Source: a virus | Direction: 5' to 3' (one strand) | Length of the DNA stretch: 64,000 nucleotides | IMG/VR virus record: IMGVR_UViG_3300044959_000303 | Location: 1 to 64,000 of that record | Shown here: positions 45,061-53,851 of the stretch, piece after piece | Layout of the letters: every line of letters starts with the position of its first letter | Numbering within the stretch: position 1 is the stretch's first letter | Notes under the pieces: generated by a model | Told to the model about the DNA's origin: nothing | Databases searched by the model: none | What the model saw: only the letters and a program-made list of their open reading frames with translations | Translations under genes and position numbers: made by a program

Positions 45061-46869
45061 ATGATAAAATTCAAGAAAATGACTCTGAAAAATTTTCTGA
45101 GTATAGGTAACAGAGAACAGGTCGTTTTTCTGGATAACAATTCCTTGACCTTGATTTTGGGAGAAAATGCCGATATTGGTTCGGGTATTGGATCAGGTGC
45201 TAGAAACGGAGTTGGAAAATCTGCAATAATTCAAGCATTGTGTTATGCAATATACGGAATTCCACTTACTCAGATAAAAAGAGACAATCTGATAAACAAG
45301 ATCAACAGAAAAAATATGGTGGTAACATTGGAATTCGAAAAAAATGGAGTCGAATATTTCATAGAAAGAGGAAGAAAACCGAACTTTCTGAATTTCTATA
45401 TCGACAAAAGAAAAATAAACAATGTACCTGAAACCGAAGATGATGAAAATTTCAATTCGAATTCTTCGGAAGAAACCGAAGGTGATTTTCGCTGGACTCA
45501 AAAAGAAATTCAGAAAGTTATCGGTATAAGTATCAATCTGTTTCGTCATTTGATTGCTCTCAATACTTTCACCACGCCTTTTCTATCCATGCCGGTATCT
45601 CAACAAAGACAGATTGTGGAAGAACTGTTCGGAATTACCCGATTGTCGGAAAAAGCAGAACTTCTGAAATTGAAAATCAAGGAAACAAAAGATCGAATAA
45701 GAGAAGAGGAAATAAAAATCGAGTCGATAAAGACAAGTAACGAAAGAATTCGAAAATCGATAATGGAATTGGAAAACAGATCGAGAATCTGGCAGAAAAA
45801 TCTGAGTGAAACGTTGAAAAATCTCGAAAAAGAAATTTCTCTGATGGAAAATTTGAATATAGAAGAAGAAATACGAATTCACGAAGAAAAGCAGAAGTAT
45901 TTGAAAAATCGGGAATTGTTGGAAAAAACAAAAAGCAATTTGAATCATGTCGAAAAAAATATTCTCGAAAATGAAAAAAGATTGAAAAAATCGGAAAATT
46001 ACAGAAACAGAATTTGTGAAGAAAAATGTCCCATGTGTGGTCAGAAACTTCACAACAAGGATACCTTGCTCGAAAATCTGGATAGGGAAATTTTCGAACT
46101 GAAGAAAAATCTCGAAGAAAATTACAGCAAAAAAAGAAAATATGAAAAAGAAATCGAGCAATTGTTCATGGATGAAAATATTCTCAATGAAAAAACATTC
46201 TACAAGGAAATTTCCGATGCATACAATCACAGAATAATATTGCAGAAATTGAAAGAAAGTATGAAAGAAAAAATGAATCAGAAAAATCCTTACGAAGAAC
46301 AGATAAAAAGTCTCGAAGAAACAGGAATACAGGAAATCGATTTCACGACTTTGAACAATTTGACATATCGAAAAAATCATCAGGAACTTCTGTTGAAACT
46401 TCTGATGAACAAAGATTCTTTCATAAGAAAGAAAATAATGGATCAAAGCCTGAATTATCTGAATTCGAGATTGAAATATTACACAGAATCACTTCAACTT
46501 CCGCATCAGGTCAAATTTCTCAATGATTTGAGTGTGGAAATCAACGAGCTTGGAGTAGACTTCGATTTCGACAATTTGAGTCGTGGTGAAAAAACCCGTT
46601 TGATACTTGCTTTGAGTTGGGCATTTCGTGATGTTTACGAAAGTATGAATGACAATATCAACATCATGTTTATCGACGAATTGATAGACAATGGTCTCGA
46701 TCAGTTGGGAGTCGAGTCTGCTGTTCTTCAACTCAAGAAAATATCGACAGAAAACAGAAAAAATATTTTTCTGATTTCGCATCGTGAAGATCTGACAAAT
46801 CAGGTCGAAAACATATTGTATGTGATCAAGGAAAATGGATTTACGAATATCTTGACGGAAGAAACATGA
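45061..46869 (+). CDS. gp46: Recombination ATPase gp46 (SbcC/Rad50-like)
   Basis: A 602-residue SMC-type ATPase. Walker A is RNGVGKSA (Lys53); the loop after GEN (34-36) carries about a dozen extra Gly/Ser-rich residues. Long coiled coils (~190-330 and ~330-440) flank a zinc hook CPMC at 323-326. The ABC signature LSRGEK starts at 506 and Walker B FIDE ends at Asp539-Glu540. It is the ATPase partner of gp47. The stop overlaps the ATG of a 22-residue ORF (ATGA), which suggests translational coupling. Confidence 0.95.
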   Translation: MIKFKKMTLKNFLSIGNREQVVFLDNNSLTLILGENADIGSGIGSGARNGVGKSAIIQALCYAIYGIPLTQIKRDNLINKINRKNMVVTLEFEKNGVEYFIERGRKPNFLNFYIDKRKINNVPETEDDENFNSNSSEETEGDFRWTQKEIQKVIGISINLFRHLIALNTFTTPFLSMPVSQQRQIVEELFGITRLSEKAELLKLKIKETKDRIREEEIKIESIKTSNERIRKSIMELENRSRIWQKNLSETLKNLEKEISLMENLNIEEEIRIHEEKQKYLKNRELLEKTKSNLNHVEKNILENEKRLKKSENYRNRICEEKCPMCGQKLHNKDTLLENLDREIFELKKNLEENYSKKRKYEKEIEQLFMDENILNEKTFYKEISDAYNHRIILQKLKESMKEKMNQKNPYEEQIKSLEETGIQEIDFTTLNNLTYRKNHQELLLKLLMNKDSFIRKKIMDQSLNYLNSRLKYYTESLQLPHQVKFLNDLSVEINELGVDFDFDNLSRGEKTRLILALSWAFRDVYESMNDNINIMFIDELIDNGLDQLGVESAVLQLKKISTENRKNIFLISHREDLTNQVENILYVIKENGFTNILTEET

Positions 46870-46934
46870 GTAGAGAAAATTTCAATCGAAAATCGAAAGG
46901 TAAAAAATACAGAAAAAGGAAAAACATGAAATGA
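46866..46934 (+). CDS. 22-residue basic mini-ORF coupled on both sides
   Basis: Reads MSRENFNRKSKGKKYRKRK then NMK and stops. Its ATG overlaps the gp46 stop (ATGA), and its TGA overlaps the ATG of the next gene at 46931 by four bases. It may be a true basic peptide or only a ribosome shuttle that couples gp46 translation to the next gene. There is no independent ribosome site of note. Confidence 0.4.
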   Translation: MSRENFNRKSKGKKYRKRKNMK

Positions 46935-47224
46935 CAGACATAACATTTCTGGAAATACAAAGAAACGAACCTTTTCACAAAATTTACAATTACAAGATTT
47001 ATACGAATGTAAAAGTATATTGGACTCCAGAATACGAAAACTGGCATAGCGAAGAAGACAGAAAATGGATGAAAAAAATCGAGTGTCATCTCAAGGCCAA
47101 ATTTGGAAACAATATCAAATTTCAAGGTGCAGTAATTTACTGTAAAGATCTTGACGAAGCTTTTCTCGCAAGACTTCTGTGTGGCGAAAAAATTGTCAAA
47201 GTGGAAAAGGCAATCATGATATAG
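46931..47224 (+). CDS. Small hypothetical protein
   Basis: A 97-residue mixed alpha/beta protein (MTDITFLEIQRNEPFHKIYNY, VYWTPEYENWHSEEDRKWM, FQGAVIYCKDLDEAFLARLL). The last segment reads like a strand-helix pair of a small nucleic-acid- or nuclease-partner fold, but no family is recognised. It ends the recombination operon and its last bases overlap the convergent nuclease gene by 11 bases. Confidence 0.7.
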   Translation: MTDITFLEIQRNEPFHKIYNYKIYTNVKVYWTPEYENWHSEEDRKWMKKIECHLKAKFGNNIKFQGAVIYCKDLDEAFLARLLCGEKIVKVEKAIMI

Positions 47225-47738
47225 ATGAAAGTTTCTGTTCTATGATTTTTCTGTGTGTTTCGAGAAAAGAAGAGAGAGAAACAATGATGTATTTTTCCTG
47301 ATTGTATTTGTAAATCATGTAATTTCCAGAAAAAATTTCGAAAGAAAAAAATTTTTCCGGAACTATCGAAAACCAACCCCGATTTGTTATCTTGAAACAT
47401 ATGAACCAGACATTTTTTTCATGTACGATATCGAGACATTGTCGAATCCATGAATCGATCGTGGAATTGTTGCCATTGAAAATTTTGAGAAAATTGATGT
47501 TTTTGTAATTTTTGCATTCTATGAGAAGATTTTCGAATTTATCGGGAGGAATGATATCTCCCTTGAGAACAACTTTCTGTGAATCGTCGATTTTCTTTTC
47601 TCTTTTGATGTTTTTTCCACCGAGAAAAGATCCGCTGTTCGGAACTCGAAGAAAAGGTTTTTCGAAAAAATTCGTCAAAAGAGAACAAAGTTCTCTTTCT
47701 CCTCTTTTTCCTTTTTCTTTACTTTTTCTTCCAGTCAT
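47214..47738 (-). CDS. PD-(D/E)XK nuclease, Holliday-junction-resolvase-like
   Basis: A 174-residue protein. KGKRGERELCSLL (Glu14/Glu16), FLRVPNSGSFLGGKN, GDI (Asp61) and LLIECKNYK (Glu74-x-Lys76) make the order E - D - ExK of PD-(D/E)XK nucleases, close to the resolvase-like phage nucleases annotated as DNA endonucleases. Likely a DNA-processing enzyme acting with gp46/gp47. It is transcribed downstream of the gp26 gene on the minus strand. The substrate is not deducible from the sequence. Confidence 0.75.
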   Translation of the reverse strand: MTGRKSKEKGKRGERELCSLLTNFFEKPFLRVPNSGSFLGGKNIKREKKIDDSQKVVLKGDIIPPDKFENLLIECKNYKNINFLKIFNGNNSTIDSWIRQCLDIVHEKNVWFICFKITNRGWFSIVPEKFFSFEIFSGNYMIYKYNQEKYIIVSLSSFLETHRKIIEQKLSSIS

Positions 47739-47765
47739 TTTTCGATCTTCTGTCTTTTTTTTTTT

Positions 47766-48047
47766 TCATATGAGAGGCATTCCTGTTTTCTTTACCAATT
47801 CTATGTGTTCTTTTATGTGTTTTCTTATATTTTTCAATGTCGAGTATGATAAATTCAATGCTTCATTGTAAGAAATCGAACCTCTCATGAACCAGCATAT
47901 TTCTATAATCTGTTTTTCGATTTTATCAACTTCGTTTCTCATCGAATTGACAAGTTCGACAATGGTTTCGGAATTGGAATTCAGGATTTTGTGTCGAAAA
48001 AATTTGCGGGATCGTATTGCACCTCCACGTCGTATTTTTTGTCGCAT
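47766..48047 (-). CDS. Small tail-assembly protein, possible -1 frameshift extension of gp26
   Basis: Up to 93 residues, overlapping the gp26-like gene by 67 bases in the -1 frame. The conserved-looking part is the end: IEKQIIEICWFMRGSISYNEALNLSYSTL, IELVKKTGMPLI, which resembles small proteins encoded after gp26 in T4-like phages. No ribosome site stands before the ATG at 48047; a shorter start is possible. A slippery heptamer in the overlap would join it to gp26. Likely a tail or baseplate assembly chaperone part. Confidence 0.6.
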   Translation of the reverse strand: MRQKIRRGGAIRSRKFFRHKILNSNSETIVELVNSMRNEVDKIEKQIIEICWFMRGSISYNEALNLSYSTLKNIRKHIKEHIELVKKTGMPLI

Positions 48048-49093
48048 TTGTTACATGTTGCTTCCCATTTCGTGGGAACACCAATTTGTAGAACATTTTC
48101 GAATTCTTTTTGCACCTTCCTGAATATCGATGTCGGACAATTCACGAGAAATTCATAAATGAAATCCTTGTCGAAAACTCTCTCTTTTTCCGGTGTAATT
48201 ATTTCCTTGATTCCTTGTGTCAGAAGATATATGTTCATATCGGCAATTTTTGTCACTGTTTCCTGTATGATTTTCTTTTTTTCTTCATCATTCATTTTTT
48301 CATTGTTCAATACCTGTAGAACTTTGGCTTCTTCGAACATGAGAAGTTCGAAATAAACCATATTTTCATAAGTGATGGGTTCGAATATCAATGTCAGAGA
48401 ATCGATTTGTGCACAAGGTATGTCTTCGAAAAATGTCATATTGCTCAAAATTATGTCCAGATCTATGACAAAATTGTTCATCGTTCCACAATGTGGACAT
48501 GTCGAGGTCATTTTCATTTGTGATCCATAGCTGCAATTTCTTATCGCTACAAGAATTGCATTTACATCGTTGATTACGATTTTTCTCAAATCTTTTATCG
48601 ACGGACAACAGCTTTTGAATACTTCTTCCAAAGCTTTTCCATTCAGTAATGCATCCGGATTTCTCAACCAGATTTCGTCTCTGGCAGTCAATGGAAAAAT
48701 CTGAACTTCTCCATTGATCGAAAAATCGACCATATCAGGCTCGTAGAAAATTCCCATTGTCGGAAGTTTTATGGAGATACCGGGTTTTCGAAAGTATTTT
48801 TGCAAAGGATTGGAATTTTTCTTTTCTTCGAAAGAATCGTTTCGAGGAAAAAATTTTGTCGGTGGCATTCGAAAATTTTCGATTTTCTTTTTCGGTTCTA
48901 TGAATGACAAATCTTCTGCGTGTGTATTTTCAGCATTTTCATCGAAATTTTCAGAATTTTCAATATCATCGAGAGAAATATCTTTTCTTTCGATTTGCCC
49001 GACTTTTTTATTCAATGAATTTTTTCCAATTCTTTCTGCCTGTTCTTGCAAAAATCTCTTCAGATTTTCCGCCGTTTCTCTTTCTCTGTCCAT
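47981..49093 (-). CDS. gp26: Baseplate hub assembly protein gp26-like
   Basis: A 370-residue protein of the T4 baseplate protein (gp26) family. The signature is ISIKLPTMGIFYEPD, PLTARDEIWLRNPDALLNG and CPSIKDLRKIVINDVNAIL, with two Cys-x2-Cys pairs (TCPHCG near residue 198, TCNKCD near 346) forming a probable zinc ribbon, and the closing YDPANFFD. The first ~110 residues are an extra acidic, flexible leader. The start has GGAG before ATG. It is divergent from the tape-measure-like genes. It is thought to help hub or tail assembly. Confidence 0.75.
   Translation of the reverse strand: MDRERETAENLKRFLQEQAERIGKNSLNKKVGQIERKDISLDDIENSENFDENAENTHAEDLSFIEPKKKIENFRMPPTKFFPRNDSFEEKKNSNPLQKYFRKPGISIKLPTMGIFYEPDMVDFSINGEVQIFPLTARDEIWLRNPDALLNGKALEEVFKSCCPSIKDLRKIVINDVNAILVAIRNCSYGSQMKMTSTCPHCGTMNNFVIDLDIILSNMTFFEDIPCAQIDSLTLIFEPITYENMVYFELLMFEEAKVLQVLNNEKMNDEEKKKIIQETVTKIADMNIYLLTQGIKEIITPEKERVFDKDFIYEFLVNCPTSIFRKVQKEFENVLQIGVPTKWEATCNKCDKKYDVEVQYDPANFFDTKS
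47996..48002 (-). other. Candidate -1 ribosomal slippery site T-TTT-TTC
   Basis: In the gp26 frame the codons AAT TTT TTC end five codons before the stop, giving the heptamer T TTT TTC, which fits X-XXY-YYZ. A -1 shift here continues into the 47766 ORF without a stop. Position near the gene end matches frameshifts in tail-chaperone genes of other tailed phages. Confidence 0.45.
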
Positions 49094-49226
49094 ATTTGCT
49101 CCTTTATGTGATTTTTCACGAATCGTAAAATGATGAAATCATTTTTCATAAAATGATATTATTATGTTTCGGCATTAAATATATATTGAATTATTTGAAA
49201 AAAATTTACAAAAAAGAAAAAAACCA

Positions 49227-51341
49227 ATGTCGGATCAGAATCTGGACAGAATCATAGATATTCTGGAAAAATTGAAAGAAATTCCTCGTATCAAGGAAGA
49301 ACAGAAAAAATTGCTCGAAGATATAAAAAAATCTCTGGTTTCCGAAAGTCAGGACATTCATGAAAATTTCGAAAATGCAAATCGTTCCGTAGAGGAAACT
49401 CGAAAAAATCTGAACTCTTTGTTGAGAATCAGTTTTTCTTTTGTAAACGTGATTCGAAATGTCATTCGAAAATTCACCAATCTCAAAGAAAGTTTGGATC
49501 AATTTTCGAGATCGGTAGCAAGATATTCGGAAAAAACACAAAGTTTGGTAGAAAGTCCGTTCGAAAATTTCAAATCATTTACGGAAAGTTTGCCGATCAT
49601 AGGAGGATTTTCGATTGCATTTTTCAAAATTTACGAAATGTTCGACGATCTTGCGAACGCTTATTCGAATGCGGCAAAAAGCGGTGTGATTTTTTCCAAA
49701 ACCATTGAACAGATTTATGCCGATTCGAGAGATTTGGTAATGACTCTACCAGAATTTGCAAATTTTCTGGCGAAATATGCGAACATAGTCAATCGAGGTA
49801 ACAGAGAATTCATCAATTATCTCGATATTTCGATGAAAACATCGGACAGATTGTTGAGTTTTGGTTACGATCTGGAAACTCTGAGAGAAAGTGCAGCACA
49901 ATTTCTGGTCATTCAGAGAAATCTTGGATTTTTGAGAAGAATCAATGCCGAAGAACAATCGAAACTTTTTTCGACAACAATCGAAAATTTTTATTCTGCA
50001 TCGAAACGACTTGGCATAGCGGCTACTGAAATTCTGCAAAGTCTGGAAAAACTTTCAGAAGATCCGGAAGCAAGAGTTGCTTTGCGAAAATTGGGACAGA
50101 GAGGACAGGAAATATTGGCGGTACTGGAAAAAGAAGCTCCCAATTTGCAAAAACTTCTGACTCAAGCCATAGTGAGAGGTGGTTTGGAAAGAGCGGATGA
50201 TTATGCTCTTTTTGCCACTACAGAAATATCCCCCATGATAGCTGAAATATATTCGATGATATTGTCCAATCGAGGATCCTTGAATTCACTTCTGGACCTG
50301 ATAAGAAGCAATTCCGATGTTCTCAGTAGAAATATGCAATTGTTCGCATTGATGGGACAGGATCATATCGTGAACATTTTGAACGAACTCGATATTTTTT
50401 CGAAAAAGACTCTCGATACAATTGAATCTTCCGAAGAAAACATGGGCGAAGAATTTGCAAAACAGGTTGTTCTGGCAAGAAATCGTGTTCGGGCAACAAT
50501 CGCAGATGTAAGTTCCGAAATCATAAGAAGACTTTCGGAAATAGGAAATGTTTCCGAACTGATTTCGAATTATCTCATAAAAATTACAAAAATTACGACA
50601 GATATGGCGAAAAGTACTTTGTGGCTGGATTTGTTGGAAGGTTTTTCACAGGCTGCAACGAAACTCGTTTCTGCAATAGTGAATCTTTCAGATAAAATTG
50701 CCGGAATTTTCGGTTTGAACGGTACCATATATCAAGCCATAGTCGCGGGAATTCTTCTGTTTCTGCCAAAAGGACTGAACAGAATTTTTCAATCTCTTGG
50801 TGGTGCTTTTCTGGCAAATTATTCTTCTTCTTTCGGTTCTGCAATTTTGAGACCTATCATGAATTTAATGAATTATATTCTGTCGAGTACGAAAAGAACT
50901 TTTCTCGCTCTTGTCACTGGCATGTTTGCAGCATCGGGTTTGAGTAATCTTTTTGGCAATCTTTTTCCGGAAGAAAATTCGGAGCAAGCAACCGAAACGA
51001 AATCATTGTCACAAAACATTCCGTCAACTTCGACGGAACCGACCACAATTCCGAATATCTCGAATCCGTCTGTAGCCGGTTCTCCTGTCACTGGTGCCGA
51101 AATTGCAAAAACTCCATTGATCACACCATCTGTAACAAAAACTCTGGAATCCGAAAGCAGTGTAAATCCCGAGGCTTCTTTGGCAAAAAGCATGGAAGAG
51201 CTTTCGAACATAATGAAACAGATCAATTCGATGCACGAAAGAATCAAGGAAGCCAATGAAAGAAAGCTCCAGTTGTTGCAGAAAATGACAAAAACACAAG
51301 AATCTGTGAACGAAAGTATTTCCAATATGATTTCACCGTAG
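49227..51341 (+). CDS. Tape-measure-like virion protein 1
   Basis: A 704-residue, almost wholly helical protein. The N-terminal coiled coil (LDRIIDILEKLKEIPRIKEEQKK) is followed by long amphipathic helices, two hydrophobic stretches (LPIIGGFSIAFFKIYEMF; YQAIVAGILLFLPKG with further hydrophobic helices to ~residue 585), a Ser/Thr/Pro-rich linker (~590-645), and a C-terminal coiled coil. It shares layout with the next gene, suggesting duplication. The architecture fits a tail tape measure or an ejected internal virion protein. It heads the plus-strand late block and diverges from gp26. Family not recognised with certainty. Confidence 0.55.
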   Translation: MSDQNLDRIIDILEKLKEIPRIKEEQKKLLEDIKKSLVSESQDIHENFENANRSVEETRKNLNSLLRISFSFVNVIRNVIRKFTNLKESLDQFSRSVARYSEKTQSLVESPFENFKSFTESLPIIGGFSIAFFKIYEMFDDLANAYSNAAKSGVIFSKTIEQIYADSRDLVMTLPEFANFLAKYANIVNRGNREFINYLDISMKTSDRLLSFGYDLETLRESAAQFLVIQRNLGFLRRINAEEQSKLFSTTIENFYSASKRLGIAATEILQSLEKLSEDPEARVALRKLGQRGQEILAVLEKEAPNLQKLLTQAIVRGGLERADDYALFATTEISPMIAEIYSMILSNRGSLNSLLDLIRSNSDVLSRNMQLFALMGQDHIVNILNELDIFSKKTLDTIESSEENMGEEFAKQVVLARNRVRATIADVSSEIIRRLSEIGNVSELISNYLIKITKITTDMAKSTLWLDLLEGFSQAATKLVSAIVNLSDKIAGIFGLNGTIYQAIVAGILLFLPKGLNRIFQSLGGAFLANYSSSFGSAILRPIMNLMNYILSSTKRTFLALVTGMFAASGLSNLFGNLFPEENSEQATETKSLSQNIPSTSTEPTTIPNISNPSVAGSPVTGAEIAKTPLITPSVTKTLESESSVNPEASLAKSMEELSNIMKQINSMHERIKEANERKLQLLQKMTKTQESVNESISNMISP

Positions 51342-51356
51342 AAATGTGAGTGGAAA

Positions 51357-53750
51357 ATGTTAAATCTTTCTCAACTGGACAGAATCAAAAAAGAATTGGA
51401 AAAATATCCAGAACTCGAAAAAGAATTTCTGGATATTCTCAAGGACTTGAGAAATTCGATTTCGAAAGATCGAAAAAATATGAGAAAAATTTCCGAAAAC
51501 ATGGAATTGTTCCTGAGAAATCAAGGCGAATTTTCTTCCGATATGAAAAAAACCATTGAAGATATAACATATCACATTCACAATGCTTTCATTTTTTCTC
51601 TGGATTATGCCGGTATGATAAACACCTACGAAAAATTGAGAAAAAACATTCTGCAACTTTCCGAAAGTATCAATGAAAATTACAAATTGTTCAGAAACAT
51701 CACGAAAGGTTTCGTTGGTGTAATTTCGAGAAATTCGAAATATTTCGCGGCTTTCATTGGTGCTGTCGATGGCATGGCAAAAGTCTATTCGAGATTTTTT
51801 CAGATCGGTTTCAGTTTTTCGAAATCTGTCGAAGATTTTGTTCTGTTGAGTTCCCGTTTGAGCATGACATTTTCTGAAATTATCGATGTTTTGCAGGAAA
51901 ATTTCACGGTTACCAAAGGAATTGGCATAAACGAACTGGCAAATTTCATTACGAATATTCGAAAATCACAAGACAATCTTGCAGTTTATGGTATCAATGC
52001 CGAAACTCTTTCCAGATTTGTCATAAGATATTTTCAAACATTGGAATTGTTGAATACCGAAAACATGAAAATTACAGATGTCAGTGAAAAAAGAATTGTC
52101 GAACTTGTTCGACAAATGTCGAAATTCAGTACAATGACAAACGTCGATATGGAAGATTTGTTGTATTCCATTCGAAAAAGAATCGAAGATCCATTTGTGA
52201 GAATCGCCTATCGCATGATTCCGGAAGAATCGGCGAGAAATCTCGATTTTCTGAGTACGAGATTTCCAGAGGTTGCAAATGCGATCATGGAATCTCTCTA
52301 TCGAGGAAATCTGGCTTTTTCTCAGGAATTCGATTTGTTGTTGAGAGCAAATCTTCTCGAAGTTGTACAGCAAGCGACAAATCAGGTCAGGGAAGGAACC
52401 TTCGAATCGACGAAATTCATTCGAATATTGAGTTCGAAAGTGAATGAAATCGAAAATATCTCCGAAGATTTGATAAAAAGAGGAGAAATCGATCTGGGCA
52501 AAAGATTGTCGGATCTGGCGCTTCGTTTGAGAACCGTAAATTCGACAGTAGGAAATGTCACACAAACCACGAAAGGTGTCATTCCCGAAATGATCAAGAT
52601 CATGGATTCTACGAAAGCTGAAATTATCGGAAATGCAGCCGAAACTTTCAAAAGCATGTTGGAACTTGTACAAAAAGAAGATTTGAATCGAAAAGCCGCG
52701 AACATTATCGAAAATTTCAATGAAATGACAAAAATCGTGACGAATTTTTCTCCTTCGGTAATCGAAAATGCTGCAAAAACTTCTTTTTTCATTGTAAGCG
52801 AAGCGGCTGAAACAATATATTCGATAATAAAGAAAATCGATGTTATCGATGCTCTGATTTCATCCGGTGTTGTTGCGGGGTCGATTTTTGCTATCAGAAA
52901 ATTTGGAATTTCGAGTTTTCTCGAAATTGGTGCAACTTTGTTGCGTAATATCGAAAACATTGCCATCAAATTCATGAGCAGCATAAAAGTTCCACAGAGA
53001 CTTATCGAATCTTCGGTAATGAACAATCTGTTTTCCGTTTTGAAAAGTACTTTTTCCATAATACAAACAATGACAAGATACGCAATTTCATCTTCATTGC
53101 TTTTATCGAAATATGTAATACCTTCGTTTATCGGAAAATCTGCAAGAATTGCAGGTGCGGGAATTCAATCCACGGCAAAAGCAGCAAAAGCAGCAGGAAG
53201 CACGGCTTTTTCAGCATCCAAAAGATTTCTGACAAAAACTCTTGGTGCACCTTTGGCAATTTTTCTCGAATCCATAGGAGCATCGGTAGAAATTTACGAC
53301 TTGTACAATCGTTATCAGAATGGAGAAATTTCAGAAGAAGAACTCAAAAAAAGAATTTCGATTGTCATAGGATCTTCCATTGGTGGAATTGGTGGTGCAA
53401 CGGCAGGAGCAACAGCCGGTTCTCTCGTGTTTCCGGGAATTGGAACATTGGCAGGTGCCGGCATGGGATATTTTGCCGGAAGCTCGATTGGAGAAATAAT
53501 TTCGGAAAAAATATATGAAAGTATTGCAACAGAAAGCATAAAGGAAGAAATTTCGAAACAGGCTTTACCTTCGAATGAAATGTCGGATCATGTTCAGAGT
53601 ATTCTGAAAGAAGCAGAGCAGATGAAAAAAATCGTTTCTTCTGAACTGGAAAACATGCAAAAGGAATTGAGTCAGACCGAAAGACTTCTGCTCGAAAAAT
53701 TGAAAACCATAAATTCTTCGGAAACTGCAAGATCCTTGATGCCGGATTGA
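51357..53750 (+). CDS. Tape-measure-like virion protein 2
   Basis: A 797-residue helical paralogue of the preceding protein: it begins LSQLDRIKKELEKYPELEKEFLDIL, carries matching mid-region helices (NEL-x-x-FITNIRKSQDNLAVYGINAETLSRFV against the DLETLRESAAQF part of protein 1), then a glycine-zipper segment near residue 680 (IGGIGGATAGATAGSLVFPG with GTLAGAGMGYFAGSSIG), and ends in a coiled coil. Glycine zippers occur in tape-measure and membrane-penetrating proteins. It starts 15 bases after protein 1. Together they may form the tape measure and a membrane channel at DNA ejection; this is inferred. Confidence 0.55.
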   Translation: MLNLSQLDRIKKELEKYPELEKEFLDILKDLRNSISKDRKNMRKISENMELFLRNQGEFSSDMKKTIEDITYHIHNAFIFSLDYAGMINTYEKLRKNILQLSESINENYKLFRNITKGFVGVISRNSKYFAAFIGAVDGMAKVYSRFFQIGFSFSKSVEDFVLLSSRLSMTFSEIIDVLQENFTVTKGIGINELANFITNIRKSQDNLAVYGINAETLSRFVIRYFQTLELLNTENMKITDVSEKRIVELVRQMSKFSTMTNVDMEDLLYSIRKRIEDPFVRIAYRMIPEESARNLDFLSTRFPEVANAIMESLYRGNLAFSQEFDLLLRANLLEVVQQATNQVREGTFESTKFIRILSSKVNEIENISEDLIKRGEIDLGKRLSDLALRLRTVNSTVGNVTQTTKGVIPEMIKIMDSTKAEIIGNAAETFKSMLELVQKEDLNRKAANIIENFNEMTKIVTNFSPSVIENAAKTSFFIVSEAAETIYSIIKKIDVIDALISSGVVAGSIFAIRKFGISSFLEIGATLLRNIENIAIKFMSSIKVPQRLIESSVMNNLFSVLKSTFSIIQTMTRYAISSSLLLSKYVIPSFIGKSARIAGAGIQSTAKAAKAAGSTAFSASKRFLTKTLGAPLAIFLESIGASVEIYDLYNRYQNGEISEEELKKRISIVIGSSIGGIGGATAGATAGSLVFPGIGTLAGAGMGYFAGSSIGEIISEKIYESIATESIKEEISKQALPSNEMSDHVQSILKEAEQMKKIVSSELENMQKELSQTERLLLEKLKTINSSETARSLMPD

Positions 53751-53816
53751 AATTGACAATTTTCGTGCAAATTCGAATTATTCGAAAAAAAAGTTCGAAA
53801 ACTGTCGAAAGTCGAA

Positions 53817-53824
53817 AATAAATA
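53817..53824 (+). promoter_or_regulatory. Late-promoter-like octamer AATAAATA
   Basis: AATAAATA, 27 bases before the portal ATG at 53852. Confidence 0.55.
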
Positions 53825-53851
53825 TTTTTCGATAACAGGAAAAAAGGTTCC

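Noticed and set aside
45583-46446. A 287-codon minus-strand open frame
   Set aside because: Antisense to gp46 coiled coils; Phe-rich mirror of Lys/Glu codons.
53752-53780. TTGACA-N17-AATTAT before the portal gene as sigma-70 promoter
   Set aside because: The -10 matches only four of six bases, and an AATAAATA octamer at better distance explains late expression.
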